Source: Opitutaceae bacterium (lineage in GTDB: Bacteria > Verrucomicrobiota > Verrucomicrobiia > Opitutales > Opitutaceae). From it: 64,000 nucleotides of DNA. The notes under the pieces are model-generated. The model did not search any database. It was not told the origin of the DNA and was given only the letters and a program-made list of their open reading frames with translations. The position numbers were made by a program, and so were the translations under genes. This document shows, in pieces, positions 28,014-35,881 of the stretch. The stretch spans positions 124,001 to 188,000 of the forward strand of contig JADJTK010000009.1 in assembly GCA_016711225.1 (NCBI GenBank), read 5' to 3'. Positions within the stretch are counted from its first letter, which is position 1. Each line of letters opens with the position of its first letter.

Positions 28014-29102
28014 ATGACCTACGCCGAACTCGCCAAACCGCACGTCCTGTCGCAGCCCGTCTACGAGCCCGGCAAGCCGATCGAATACGTAGCCCGCGAA
28101 CTCGGGCTCGATCCCTCGACGATCATCAAAGTGGCCTCGAACGAGAACCCGCTTGGGCCCTCGCCCAAGGCCTTGCAGGCGGTGCGCGCCGTACTGAAGG
28201 AGGCGCAGCTTTATCCCGACGGCGGATGCGTGCGGCTGCGCGAGAAGCTCGCCGCCAAACTCGGCCTGGAGCCGACGCAGATCGCCGTGGGCAACGGCTC
28301 CAATGAACTGCTCGAGCTGCTGGGCGAGGTGTTCCTCGGGGCCGGCGACGAAGTGGTCATGGGCAAGCCGGCCTTCATCGTGTATAAACTGGTGACTATG
28401 CTCTTTGGCGCGACCGCCGTAGAGGTGCCGCTGGTTAACCACACGCACGACTTGAAGGCCATGGCCGCCGCGGTGACTCCTCGGACCAAGCTTGTCTACC
28501 TCGCCTGCCCGAATAACCCCACCGGCACCGCCAACTCCCAGGAAGAGATCCTGGCCTTCGTGCGCGGTTTGCCCGACCACGTGGTTTGCGCCTACGACGA
28601 GGCCTACGCCGAGTATCAGGAAAACCCGCCGGATCTGCGCCCGCTCATTGCCGAGGGCCGCAAGGTGATTTGCCTGCGGACGTTCTCGAAAATCTACGGG
28701 CTGGCCGGCTTCCGCGTGGGCTACGGTTACGCTACGGCGGAACTGGTGGCGCTGCTCAATCGCGTGCGCCAGCCGTTCAACGTGAATTCGGTTGGCCAGG
28801 CGGCGGCGATTGCGGCGCTCGACGACGAGGCTTTTGTCCAGCGCTCGCGGCGGGTGAACAAGGCCGGGTTGCGGCAGCTCGCCAAGGGCTTCAAGCAGCT
28901 CGGGCTGGAGATGGTGCCCAGCGCGGCCAATTTCGTGCTCGTGAAGGTGGGGGACGGCGACGCGGTCTTCCAGCGCCTTCAGCGGGCGGGCGTGATTGTA
29001 CGTCCGGTTCGCGGTTACGGGTTGCCCGAGTGGGTGCGGGTGACGGTGGGCACGAAGGCGCAGAACGAGAAGCTGCTGGCCGTGCTTGGCACGCCCGCCT
29101 GA
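28014..29102 (+). CDS. hisC: Histidinol-phosphate aminotransferase
   Basis: A 362-residue PLP enzyme that transfers an amino group from glutamate to imidazole acetol phosphate in histidine synthesis. It shows KVASNENPLGPSPKA, the PLP contacts NGSNELLELL, CPNNPTGT and YDEAYAEY, and the Schiff-base lysine in RTFSKIYGLAGFRVGY. Length is normal. It stands alone without other his genes, which is common outside enterobacteria; some HisC paralogues also act on aromatic amino acids, and this cannot be excluded. Confidence 0.93.
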   Translation: MTYAELAKPHVLSQPVYEPGKPIEYVARELGLDPSTIIKVASNENPLGPSPKALQAVRAVLKEAQLYPDGGCVRLREKLAAKLGLEPTQIAVGNGSNELLELLGEVFLGAGDEVVMGKPAFIVYKLVTMLFGATAVEVPLVNHTHDLKAMAAAVTPRTKLVYLACPNNPTGTANSQEEILAFVRGLPDHVVCAYDEAYAEYQENPPDLRPLIAEGRKVICLRTFSKIYGLAGFRVGYGYATAELVALLNRVRQPFNVNSVGQAAAIAALDDEAFVQRSRRVNKAGLRQLAKGFKQLGLEMVPSAANFVLVKVGDGDAVFQRLQRAGVIVRPVRGYGLPEWVRVTVGTKAQNEKLLAVLGTPA

Positions 29103-29293
29103 GGCGTCCGCTGAGCAACTGATCTCGTCGCACGGGCGGAGCGAGGCCCTGCGCGTGGCGCCGGGGCCGCTCGCGGGCGCGCGCCGGTGTGACGGTTGGT
29201 GGTGAAAACGGGCGTCGAAAGCGGCGCCCCGACACTACCTTCGTCGGAGACAAACCCGAGTGACTAGGCCGGCGGCCGCCCAGCTCGGCGGGC

Positions 29294-29989
29294 CTAGAAA
29301 CCCGCCAAACGGATGCGGGCGCGCACCCGGCGGACCACCGCCTTGACCTTGCTCACCGGGCGCTTGCGCACGAGCAGCCACTGGGTGTGTTCGGCGGCGG
29401 ACCGGAAGATGTCCTCGGGCGTCGTGTTCTTTTCCGCAATACCAGTGGCGAGCTCGATCCCGGCCTGGGCGAAAACGTGGCGCACGAAGGCCGAGCAGTA
29501 GAAGGAGCGGTCGCGGGCGAGCACGTTGGCCTCGGGGCGTAGGGAGGGGCGGTGCATCGCCCAGGCCGTGCCGGCGAGTTCGCGCAGCGAGTAGCGGGTG
29601 TTGTTGGCCACCAGCTCCAGCGAGAGCGCCAACACGCGTCGCACCTGCTCCTCGGTGAGCCCGAAGTCGAGGATGGCGGCGACGGTGTAGTCCTCGTCGC
29701 TGTAGTATTTCTCGACCCGGTTCTCCTGCAGACCGAGGCGGATGTGCTTCCGGTGGATATCGAGGTCGGACTCGATCACCCAGTGGTGTCCGTCGAGGCG
29801 CTCCCCTTGGAAGACGAAGGCGTGCGACCACATGCTCCAGTCGTGCCGCGGATCGAGGTGACGTTGGGCGCGGGCGATGAGGCGATTGATGAGCTCACCA
29901 CCGCCGACCAGACCGATGCGGCCAGCCCGGGCGTGCTGGGCAAAGAATTCGCGGTTGGACAGACCGGTGACGCGGATGAGCTCGGACAT
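29294..29989 (-). CDS. Permuted papain-fold (NlpC/P60, YiiX-like) hydrolase
   Basis: A 231-residue protein in which the order of catalytic residues is circularly permuted: the histidine comes first (WSMWSHAFVFQG, about residue 55) and the cysteine later (DRSFYCSAFVRHVF, about residue 170), as in the YiiX/YaeF branch. No signal peptide is seen, and the C-terminus is strongly basic (KVKAVVRRVRARIR), suggesting membrane or nucleic-acid contact. The frame is open to 30091 but only the part from ATG 29989 is protein-like. Substrate unknown; amide or thioester bonds of lipids or peptidoglycan are typical. Confidence 0.75.
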   Translation of the reverse strand: MSELIRVTGLSNREFFAQHARAGRIGLVGGGELINRLIARAQRHLDPRHDWSMWSHAFVFQGERLDGHHWVIESDLDIHRKHIRLGLQENRVEKYYSDEDYTVAAILDFGLTEEQVRRVLALSLELVANNTRYSLRELAGTAWAMHRPSLRPEANVLARDRSFYCSAFVRHVFAQAGIELATGIAEKNTTPEDIFRSAAEHTQWLLVRKRPVSKVKAVVRRVRARIRLAGF

Positions 29990-30374
29990 TGGGCGGCGGG
30001 GCGAAGCTGGATCGACGGAATCGACAGAATACGGGGAAATGCAGGAGGGAGAGCAACGCGTATTTGGCAATCCGGGCCGGCAACCGACCACCGGGGGCCG
30101 AGTGCCCGGGGTGACCGGAGGCTGGCCGCTGCGCTGAAGTGGGGGATCGGGCTACAGTGGCATTCTGGATGCGCAAAGGGGGCGGTTTTGCCCATAATTG
30201 GTCGCTTTTCGGGCCCGGCGCTGCGCCGAGTTGTGACGGGAACGTGAAACCGTAGCCGGTGCGTCGGGCGTCGTTGCATCGGGCTGAGAAACGCCCAGCA
30301 GGAACGGCGCGAACCAAGCCTGTTTACAACCGCTTCACCTCCATCTTCTGCGAACCTGTCCGATTGACTATAGG
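29990..30374. other. Intergenic region between divergent genes
   Basis: No coding region is supported. A short tandem of about 9-nt units (two copies of TTCNGTCGA on the minus strand, near 30012-30031) and GC-rich inverted repeats (CCGGG / CCCGG, near 30073-30112) are visible. Promoters for both flanking genes should be here, but none is clear. Confidence 0.5.
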
Positions 30375-30926
30375 ATGAAAGCCCTGACCGCCCTGCTCAT
30401 TTCGGTGTACACGGTCATCTCGTGTCCTGCGGTACAACCCAATGCGGTTGTTCGGGGCCATGCCCCAGATTCAGCCGAGTGGCATCGGGAGGCCAAGGGG
30501 TTTGGGGCGACAGTGTTGATCACTCCCGATCTCGATTGGAAGCAGAAGTGCACCGCCCCGACCGCTGCGCTCCCCGATCTCGAGCGGACCAATTCGGTGC
30601 ACATCGGGGGCAAAGTCTGGGCGGTGGTGCTGCTGTCCAATCCGCTTCCCGACGGGGCGGGCAAGGTCGATGTGACCTGCGACTTCCGCCTGGTGCGGCC
30701 CAATGGGAGGATCTCCAAGCATTGTGATCTGCGGGCATTGCAGGGGAGGTTGGACGCTCCGACCTCCCGGTTCTTCCTCTCGGAGTTTGTGCTCACGATG
30801 GATGCGGAGGAGAGCGATCCGTTGGGCGAGTGGGTGATGGAGCTGGTGATCCACGACCGCAATCGGGGCGTGGAGGTGCCGATCGTGGGCCGCTATACCG
30901 TGCTGCCGAAGCAAACGCGGCGGTGA
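30375..30926 (+). CDS. Secreted protein of unknown function
   Basis: A 183-residue protein with a short signal peptide (MKALTALLISVYTVISCPAV). The cysteine at the end of the hydrophobic core could make it a lipoprotein, though the lipobox is poor. The mature part alternates short hydrophobic strands (GGKVWAVVLLSNPLP, KVDVTCDFRLVRP, GEWVMELVIHDRN, VEVPIVGRYTVL), suggesting an all-beta, immunoglobulin-like fold that may bind a partner in the periplasm. No known family is recognised. It is flanked by a dispersed palindromic repeat 20 nt downstream. Confidence 0.7.
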   Translation: MKALTALLISVYTVISCPAVQPNAVVRGHAPDSAEWHREAKGFGATVLITPDLDWKQKCTAPTAALPDLERTNSVHIGGKVWAVVLLSNPLPDGAGKVDVTCDFRLVRPNGRISKHCDLRALQGRLDAPTSRFFLSEFVLTMDAEESDPLGEWVMELVIHDRNRGVEVPIVGRYTVLPKQTRR

Positions 30927-30946
30927 GGGCTGTTGCCGTGGGGCTC

Positions 30947-30965
30947 GATGACGAAGTCATTCAGC
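30947..30965 (+). repeat. Dispersed palindromic repeat, copy 3
   Basis: The same 19-nt core as at 10783-10801, with no mismatch. It lies 20 nt after the stop of the secreted protein gene and could act as a 3' hairpin. Confidence 0.8.
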
Positions 30966-31071
30966 CTCCGGGGTTGCTGCGCGGCGCCGCGAAGACCAAT
31001 GGATTCCTGGTGATGCGCGCTGTGCGCCGCGACCTTGATCGAGCGGTGCGGATTCCTAGCCTGAAGGTGTC

Positions 31072-31269
31072 ATGAGCGTCCTCGAGACTAAACAATGCCT
31101 CTCGCGTCTTTCCCTGCGCGAGCAGCGAGATATCGGGCTCCATCTCTTGCGTCTGCGGCGCGCGGGACGGGCGTGGAAGAAGGCTACCGCGCGGCGGATT
31201 TGCGAAATGCAAGCAGGCAAAGCGACTTCGATCGAGGAGCTCGAAAAGCGCTTCGAGAGTGGCAAGTAG
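31072..31269 (+). CDS. Antitoxin-like protein of a RelE-type pair
   Basis: A 65-residue, highly charged, helical protein (SLREQRDIGLHLLRLRRA ... TSIEELEKRFES). Size, charge and position directly before a RelE/ParE-like gene, with an 11-nt overlap, fit a type II antitoxin. Whether it binds DNA cannot be seen. The ATG at 31072 is the only reasonable start. Confidence 0.6.
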   Translation: MSVLETKQCLSRLSLREQRDIGLHLLRLRRAGRAWKKATARRICEMQAGKATSIEELEKRFESGK

Positions 31270-31525
31270 CCCCAGCGCGTATCGGCCGGTCTTCTCGGCC
31301 ACTGCGGTCGCACTGTTTGTCTCCTTGCCGCGGCGGCGGCAACGTCGCCTTTGGGATCGGGCCCACGAACTCGCGGCTGATCCGTTTCTTGTCGCCGATT
31401 TCACGAACAACGACACGGACAGCCGTGCAATCTCGCACTTATTGTTGGACGATTTTCTTCTCGACGACTGGGTCGATCATGCGGCCAAGACGGCAAAGAT
31501 CGTCGGCATCGATGACGCGTCATGA
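31259..31525 (+). CDS. RelE/ParE-superfamily toxin-like protein
   Basis: An 88-residue protein starting at a GTG inside the end of the antitoxin gene. It shows the small-toxin pattern: YRPVFSATAVALFVSLPRRRQRRL (first strand and basic helix), DSRAISHLLLDDFLLDDWVDHAA, and a final strand KTAKIVGIDD. It probably acts on mRNA or gyrase, being held inactive by its partner. Its stop overlaps the ATG of the M15 remnant by 4 nt. Both TA genes look intact. The family call rests on fold pattern and operon layout. Confidence 0.6.
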   Translation: MASSPSAYRPVFSATAVALFVSLPRRRQRRLWDRAHELAADPFLVADFTNNDTDSRAISHLLLDDFLLDDWVDHAAKTAKIVGIDDAS

Positions 31526-31713
31526 AGCTGCCGGACCTGCCTGCATGCTACGCGCTGCGCATGCCGCGGCAGGAGGAGGCGACGGTATTGGTGTCCACCG
31601 GGCTCGATGTGTTCGGGCGCGAGCAGCGGTTGACACCGGAGGCGGCGCTGGCGTGGGCGGCGATGCGCGATGCGCGAGGCGGCGGCGGGCGAGGGCGCGC
31701 GGCTGTTGCTGGT
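31522..31713 (+). pseudogene. Truncated, frameshifted M15 (VanY-like) D-Ala-D-Ala carboxypeptidase
   Basis: The first 48 codons read MKLPDLPACYALRMPRQ ... LTPEAALAWAAMRD, the N-terminus of an M15 peptidase. The continuation EAAAGEGARLLLVSG, which leads into the SGFRS region of the family, is in the next frame. A 7-bp tandem duplication (ATGCGCG at 31663-31669 and 31670-31676) explains the shift exactly. The sequence then stops matching at a GTAG-type palindrome (31714-31736), and the rest of the gene, including the zinc site, is missing: the E2 gene lies there on the other strand. Confidence 0.6.
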
Positions 31714-31736
31714 GTCCGGTCGGAGACCGGACCTAC
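31714..31736 (-). repeat. GTAG-headed REP-like hairpin overlapping the pdhC stop
   Basis: On the minus strand GTAG is followed by GTCCGGT / ACCGGAC arms. The TAG of the head (31733-31735) is the stop codon of the E2 gene. The other end marks the point where the M15 remnant breaks off. Confidence 0.75.
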
Positions 31737-33103
31737 AGGAGCAGCAAAGCGGGCTTCTCCACGAGGTCCTTCACGGCGGCGAGCCACTGCGCACCGAGCA
31801 CGCCGTCGACCACGCGGTGATCGCAGGAGAGGGTGAGCGCCATGCGCTGGCCGACGACAATGGTGTCGCCCGGGCCGACTACCGGCTTCTTCACCGTGGC
31901 TCCGACGGCGAGGATGGCGGCGTTGGGCGGATTGATGATCGCGGAGAAACGGTCGACCCCGAGCATCCCTAGATTGGACACGCAGAAGGTGCCGCCGGTG
32001 TATTGGTCGGGCTTGAGTTTCTTCTGCTTGGCCAACGCGCCGAGTGTCTTGGCCTCGGCGGCGATCTCAAAGACGGACTTGTCCTGGGCGTCGCGCACGA
32101 CGGGGGTGATTAGTCCGTCCTCAATGGCGACGGCGAAAGCCATGTGCACCGCGGCGTGCTGGCGGATGAGGGTGCCTTCCCAGGAGCAGTTCACCCCCGG
32201 CACGCGGCGCAGGGCTTCGACGCAGGCCTTCAAGATGAAGTCGTTGACCGAGACCTTCACTCCGCGGCCTTCCAGGGCGCCATTGACCTGCGCGCGCAGC
32301 GCGAGCAGCGGAGCGGCGTCGACCTCGACCTCGAGGTAGAAGTGGGGAATCTGTGTCTTCGCCTCCAGGAGGCGGCGCGCAATCGTGGCGCGCATATTCG
32401 AGAGCGGGATATCCTGCTGCTCGGCAACGGGGCCACGGAAAACGCCGGCTCCGGTGATGGGGGAGGATGGCGCTGTGGTGGAAGCGGAAGCGCTTCCGCT
32501 ACGATGAGGAGCGGAGGTGATGTAGCTGGCCTTGCCCTCGGCGACCGCAAGCACGTCGGACTTGACGATACGACCGCCGGGGCCGGAACCCTGCAGGCGG
32601 GAGACGTCGACGCCCTTCTCGGCCGCGATCTTGCGGGCGAGGGGAGAGACTTTCACGCGGCCATCCGCGATGCTGGCGGCGACGGGGGTGTGGGAAGGCG
32701 TCGAGGTGTGAACCACGGGGGCGGGCGGAGGCGGAACGGAAGCCGTTTTGCTGCCGGGAGCAGGAGTGGCGACCGGTTCTGCATTCGGCACTTTGACTTC
32801 TGCCTTCGGCGCCGCCGCGGGTGCCGCCGCAGGCGCGCTGAGTTTGAGGGCCGAGAGATCCTCGCCGGGTTGGCCAATGACGCAGATGGGGGCGCCGACG
32901 TTAATCTGGTCACCCACCTTGGCGACCTGCTTGAGAAGGGTGCCTCCTTCGAAGCACTCGAGCTCCATCGTGGCTTTGTCGGTCTCGATCTCGGCGATCA
33001 TCATACCGCTGGTGAGCGGGTCGCCTTCGTTTTTCAGCCATTTGACGAGCGTACCCACCGTCATGGTGTCGCTCAGTTTGGGCATGTCGATGATCGTGGC
33101 CAT
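31733..33103 (-). CDS. pdhC: Pyruvate dehydrogenase E2, dihydrolipoamide acetyltransferase
   Basis: A 456-residue core subunit of the pyruvate dehydrogenase complex. An N-terminal lipoyl domain (1-78) carries the lipoylated Lys43 in ETDKATME. An Ala/Pro-rich hinge leads to the E1/E3-binding domain (about 150-187, VKVSPLARKIAAEKGVD), a second linker, and the catalytic domain from about 225, with the active-site motif SCDHRVVDG near the end. It is the last gene of E1alpha-E1beta-E2; an E3 gene is not in the window. The second linker contains a palindromic REP-like insertion, and the stop codon lies in another one. Confidence 0.94.
   Translation of the reverse strand: MATIIDMPKLSDTMTVGTLVKWLKNEGDPLTSGMMIAEIETDKATMELECFEGGTLLKQVAKVGDQINVGAPICVIGQPGEDLSALKLSAPAAAPAAAPKAEVKVPNAEPVATPAPGSKTASVPPPPAPVVHTSTPSHTPVAASIADGRVKVSPLARKIAAEKGVDVSRLQGSGPGGRIVKSDVLAVAEGKASYITSAPHRSGSASASTTAPSSPITGAGVFRGPVAEQQDIPLSNMRATIARRLLEAKTQIPHFYLEVEVDAAPLLALRAQVNGALEGRGVKVSVNDFILKACVEALRRVPGVNCSWEGTLIRQHAAVHMAFAVAIEDGLITPVVRDAQDKSVFEIAAEAKTLGALAKQKKLKPDQYTGGTFCVSNLGMLGVDRFSAIINPPNAAILAVGATVKKPVVGPGDTIVVGQRMALTLSCDHRVVDGVLGAQWLAAVKDLVEKPALLLL
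32483..32502 (-). repeat. GTAG-headed palindrome inside the pdhC linker
   Basis: On the minus strand the bases read GTAGCGGAAGCGCTTCCGCT, GT followed by a perfect 18-bp palindrome. It encodes part of the Ser/Ala-rich linker before the E2 catalytic domain, so a REP-like unit seems to have been absorbed in frame. Confidence 0.65.
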
Positions 33104-33113
33104 GGGAAGAAAA

Positions 33114-33242
33114 GGCAGAACGGAGAATGCAGAATGCAGAACGAGGAAGACGGAAGCTGAGGGCTAAAGACCGAAGGCGGAAGGCTGAAAATCAGTCGAC
33201 TGCGAAACTCAGCCCTTGGTACCTGGTTACTTGGATCTTGGT
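33114..33242. repeat. Degenerate heptad repeats in the pdhB-pdhC spacer
   Basis: The 163-nt spacer 33104-33266 contains eleven consecutive 7-nt units (33114-33190), most ending in GAA or AAG (for example TGCAGAA twice, GCGGAAG, GCTGAAA). A second set of CTTGGT-type units with 7-8 nt spacing covers 33215-33242. On the transcribed strand both are pyrimidine-rich. No ORF crosses the spacer. Confidence 0.75.
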
Positions 33243-33266
33243 ACTTTCGCCGCGTTGCGCGGCGAT

Positions 33267-34241
33267 TCAGCAGATCGAGAGTGCGGTGGCGACGATGCGT
33301 TCCACCGTCGGGAGCATCGTGTCCTCGAGCGGCTTGGCGTAGATCTGCGGAGCGTCGAGGGAGGATACGCGCTTGATCGGGGCATCGAGGGAATCGAAGG
33401 CCTGATCGGCGATGAGTGAGGCGATCTGGGCGCCCACACCGCAGAACGGCTTGTTCTCGTCGACAAGGACCACTCGGCCTGTCTTGGCCACTGTCTCCAG
33501 AATCGCTTGCTCGTCGAGCGGGCGGATGGAGCGCAGGTCGAGCACCTCGGCGTCGATGCCGTGGTCGCGCTGCAGAATTTCGGCGGCCTTCAGGCAGGTG
33601 ATGACGGCGCGGCCGTGGGCGATGAAGGAGAGGTCCTTGCCCACGCGCTTGAGGTCGGCCTTGCCGAGTGGGATGAGGTACTCGCCCTCGGGTACTTCCC
33701 ATTTCTCTCCGTAGAGCAGGGTGTTTTCCATGACGCAGACGGTGTCGTCGTCGCGGATGGCGGACTTCATGAGCCCCTTGGCGTCGTAGGCGGTGGCCGG
33801 GCAGATGACCTTCAAGCCGGGCTGGTTGGCCAGGAACATCTCCGGGGTGTGCGAGTGGGTGGAGCCGACGTTGGTGCCGCCGTTGGCGGGTCCGCGCAAG
33901 ACCAGCGGGACTTTGCTTTGTCCGCCGGACATGTAGCGCATGGTGGCAGCGTTGTTGATGATCTGGTCGAAGGCGACGTAGGCGAAGCTCCAGAACATGA
34001 TCTCGACCACGGGACGTAGGCCCATCATGGCCGCGCCCACACCCAGGCCGATGAAGCCGGTCTCGCTGATGGGGGCGTCGACGAGGCGCTTGGAGCCAAA
34101 ACGCTCGAGCAGGCCCTCGGTGACCTTGTAGGCCCCGTTGTATTGGGCGACTTCCTCGCCCATGATGAAGACGTTGGGGTCGCGCGTGATCTCCTCGGCG
34201 AGGGCGTCGTTGATGGCCTGACGATAGGTGATGAGAGGCAT
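33267..34241 (-). CDS. pdhB: Pyruvate dehydrogenase E1 beta subunit
   Basis: A 324-residue transketolase-type subunit that forms the E1 heterotetramer with the alpha subunit. It shows FIMGEEVAQYNGAYKVTEGL, the ISETGFIGLGVGAAM segment near the cofactor, GGQSKVPLVLRGP, and the C-terminal domain with EVLDLRSIRPLD and VVLVDENKPF. Length is standard. It lies between pdhA and pdhC, and both spacers are unusually long (about 160 nt) and filled with heptad repeats. The ATG is preceded by CACTTCTTCCCG. Confidence 0.95.
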   Translation of the reverse strand: MPLITYRQAINDALAEEITRDPNVFIMGEEVAQYNGAYKVTEGLLERFGSKRLVDAPISETGFIGLGVGAAMMGLRPVVEIMFWSFAYVAFDQIINNAATMRYMSGGQSKVPLVLRGPANGGTNVGSTHSHTPEMFLANQPGLKVICPATAYDAKGLMKSAIRDDDTVCVMENTLLYGEKWEVPEGEYLIPLGKADLKRVGKDLSFIAHGRAVITCLKAAEILQRDHGIDAEVLDLRSIRPLDEQAILETVAKTGRVVLVDENKPFCGVGAQIASLIADQAFDSLDAPIKRVSSLDAPQIYAKPLEDTMLPTVERIVATALSIC

Positions 34242-34252
34242 CGGGAAGAAGT

Positions 34253-34328
34253 GCGGAAGGCTGAAAACTGAAGGCTGAAAGGCGGACGACGAGAAGGTCT
34301 AAGTAACAAGTATCAAGTGACAAGGGCG
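34253..34328. repeat. Degenerate heptad repeats in the pdhA-pdhB spacer
   Basis: Two sets of 7-nt units: GCGGAAG, GCTGAAA, ACTGAAG, GCTGAAA and GGCGGAC (34253-34287), then AAGTAAC, AAGTATC, AAGTGAC, AAGGGCG (34301-34328). The first set shares units with the pdhB-pdhC spacer. Confidence 0.75.
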
Positions 34329-34330
34329 GT

Positions 34331-34390
34331 GGGGAGGGGGGGGGGGGGGGGGATGGATTGGGGGGGGGGGGGGGGGGGCGGGGGGGGGGG
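34331..34390 (+). repeat. Poly-G tract between pdhA and pdhB
   Basis: 53 of 60 bases are G, in runs of 17, 19 and 11. The tract lies 8 nt past the pdhA stop on the minus strand, where it reads as poly-C. It could form G-quadruplexes or vary in length, or be a sequencing artefact. Confidence 0.85.
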
Positions 34391-34398
34391 TTTGTTAG

Positions 34399-35556
34399 TC
34401 ACTTGTTCTGGGACTCCGGGCTGATCCGTTTGTTGCCGACGAAGTGGGCGTCCTTGTTGAAGAAATGCGTGCCGTGCTGCTGGGCGGGCGCCTCGTCGAT
34501 CGCCGCGTAGACGTCGGTGAAAATCTCGGGCTCGGGGGCCACGGGGGACTCGTCGGCGTAGTGCACGGCCGCTTCGACCTCGAGTTTGGCGGCGGCGTTG
34601 ATGGCTTCGACCTTGGCCTCGTCGAGCAGGCCTTCGCGCAGGAGCACGGCCTTGAAGAGGGAGATTGGGTCGAAATCGCGCTTGTAGGATTCGATCTCGG
34701 CCTTGGTACGGTACTTCTCGGCGTTGGCGTCGGCCACGGAGTGGCCGCGATAGCGGTAGGTGCGCATCTCCAACAAGGTGGGCTTGCTGCGCTCGCGGGC
34801 GCGCTGCATGGCCTCGTAGGTACGGGCGCGAACCTCGTACATCGAGTTGCCGTTGATGATGGCCCATTCGATGCCATAGCCGTCGGCGCGGCGGGCGAGG
34901 AGTTCGCCAGCGGAGGATCGTTTCTGGCTCGTGCCCATCGAGTACCCGTTGTTCTCGATCACGTAGATGACCGGCACATCCCAGAGGGCGGCGAGATTGA
35001 GCGATTCATGGAAGGCGCCCTGGTTGATGGCCCCGTCGCCGAGGTAGCAGAGGCAGCATCCCTTTTTGCCCTGGTATTTGAGAGCGTAGGCGATGCCGAG
35101 GCCGAGGGGAGTCTGGCCGCCAACGATACCGTGGCCGCCCCAGAAATGCTTTTCGGGTGAGAAGAAGTGCATCGAGCCGCCCTTGCCCTTGGAGGAGCCG
35201 GTGAACTTACCCTGCATCTCCGCCATGAGCTCGCCCATGCCCATGCCCACGGAGAGCGCGTGCCCGTGGTCACGGTACGCGGTGATCACATGGTCGTGTT
35301 CGCCCAGCAGCGAACAGGTGCCCACGGCGACGGCCTCCTGGCCGTTGTAGAGGTGGAGAAACCCGCCGATCTTGCCCTGCTGGTAGACGCGCAGGCTGCG
35401 GTCCTCGAAGAAGCGGATGCGCACCATGTCGGTGTAGAGCTTGAGCTTCTTTTCCGGGGCCAGGTCGCTGTTAACAGGCGACTGGGCATAGCGGAGATCG
35501 TGTTCGGCCGCCTCGGAGTGCGGCGGGGCGTCAGCTGAGGTGTTGGGCGTGCTCAC
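34399..35556 (-). CDS. pdhA: Pyruvate dehydrogenase E1 alpha subunit
   Basis: A 385-residue thiamine-diphosphate enzyme subunit that decarboxylates pyruvate. The TPP motif GDGAINQG ... ENNGYSM is intact, the substrate-side GGSMHFF and GHGIVGGQTPLG segments fit the family, and the phosphorylation-loop region TYRYRGHSVADA is present. A TTG at 35601 would add 15 residues; the GTG at 35556 is preferred because it follows a pyrimidine-rich CCCTCCCAACC as other starts do here. First gene of the pdhA-pdhB-pdhC operon, which links glycolysis (eno and fba nearby) to acetyl-CoA. Confidence 0.94.
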   Translation of the reverse strand: MSTPNTSADAPPHSEAAEHDLRYAQSPVNSDLAPEKKLKLYTDMVRIRFFEDRSLRVYQQGKIGGFLHLYNGQEAVAVGTCSLLGEHDHVITAYRDHGHALSVGMGMGELMAEMQGKFTGSSKGKGGSMHFFSPEKHFWGGHGIVGGQTPLGLGIAYALKYQGKKGCCLCYLGDGAINQGAFHESLNLAALWDVPVIYVIENNGYSMGTSQKRSSAGELLARRADGYGIEWAIINGNSMYEVRARTYEAMQRARERSKPTLLEMRTYRYRGHSVADANAEKYRTKAEIESYKRDFDPISLFKAVLLREGLLDEAKVEAINAAAKLEVEAAVHYADESPVAPEPEIFTDVYAAIDEAPAQQHGTHFFNKDAHFVGNKRISPESQNK

Positions 35557-35881
35557 GGTTGGGAGGGAAGCATTTACGCTGGGCGGGGGCAGAAGGTTCA
35601 AGGAAATAGGCCGGGCGCAACCGGCAGGCGGGCCAGTTACGAGAAAAGCTTCAACGGGAGCGCGGCTGGATTGGGGAAACTACTACCGGGGAGAAAGGGC
35701 GGGCCGAAAGGGACAGCTAACAAGGGGCAAGGCGAACCCGGGGGCACCATTCAAACGACGACGAAACTCTTGGCGAGTTTCGCTACGTCGGAGGCGGACG
35801 GCGAGGAGCGGCATCCCTACCGCGGCGGTCCGCGGAACCGGGAAATACAGAAGCCCGCCCTGAAGGAACGGGCCACGTTGT
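35557..35881. other. Intergenic region upstream of pdhA
   Basis: No coding region is supported on either strand. It should contain the pdh promoter. A GTAG-headed hairpin lies at 35762-35786 and a short CCGCGG-type inverted repeat near 35819-35836. Confidence 0.5.
35762..35786 (-). repeat. GTAG-headed REP-like hairpin
   Basis: On the minus strand GTAG precedes an 8-bp stem CGAAACTC / GAGTTTCG with a 5-nt loop. The same stem recurs at 8024-8044 with a 1-nt loop. It lies about 95 nt past the DUF4097 gene. Confidence 0.7.

Noticed and set aside
33114..33242. CRISPR array
   Set aside because: The units are 7 nt long and degenerate, with no spacers of 25-40 nt.
34313..34867. Frame ending in a polyproline tail over the poly-G tract
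   Set aside because: It is out of frame with pdhA and its tail is only the translation of the G tract.
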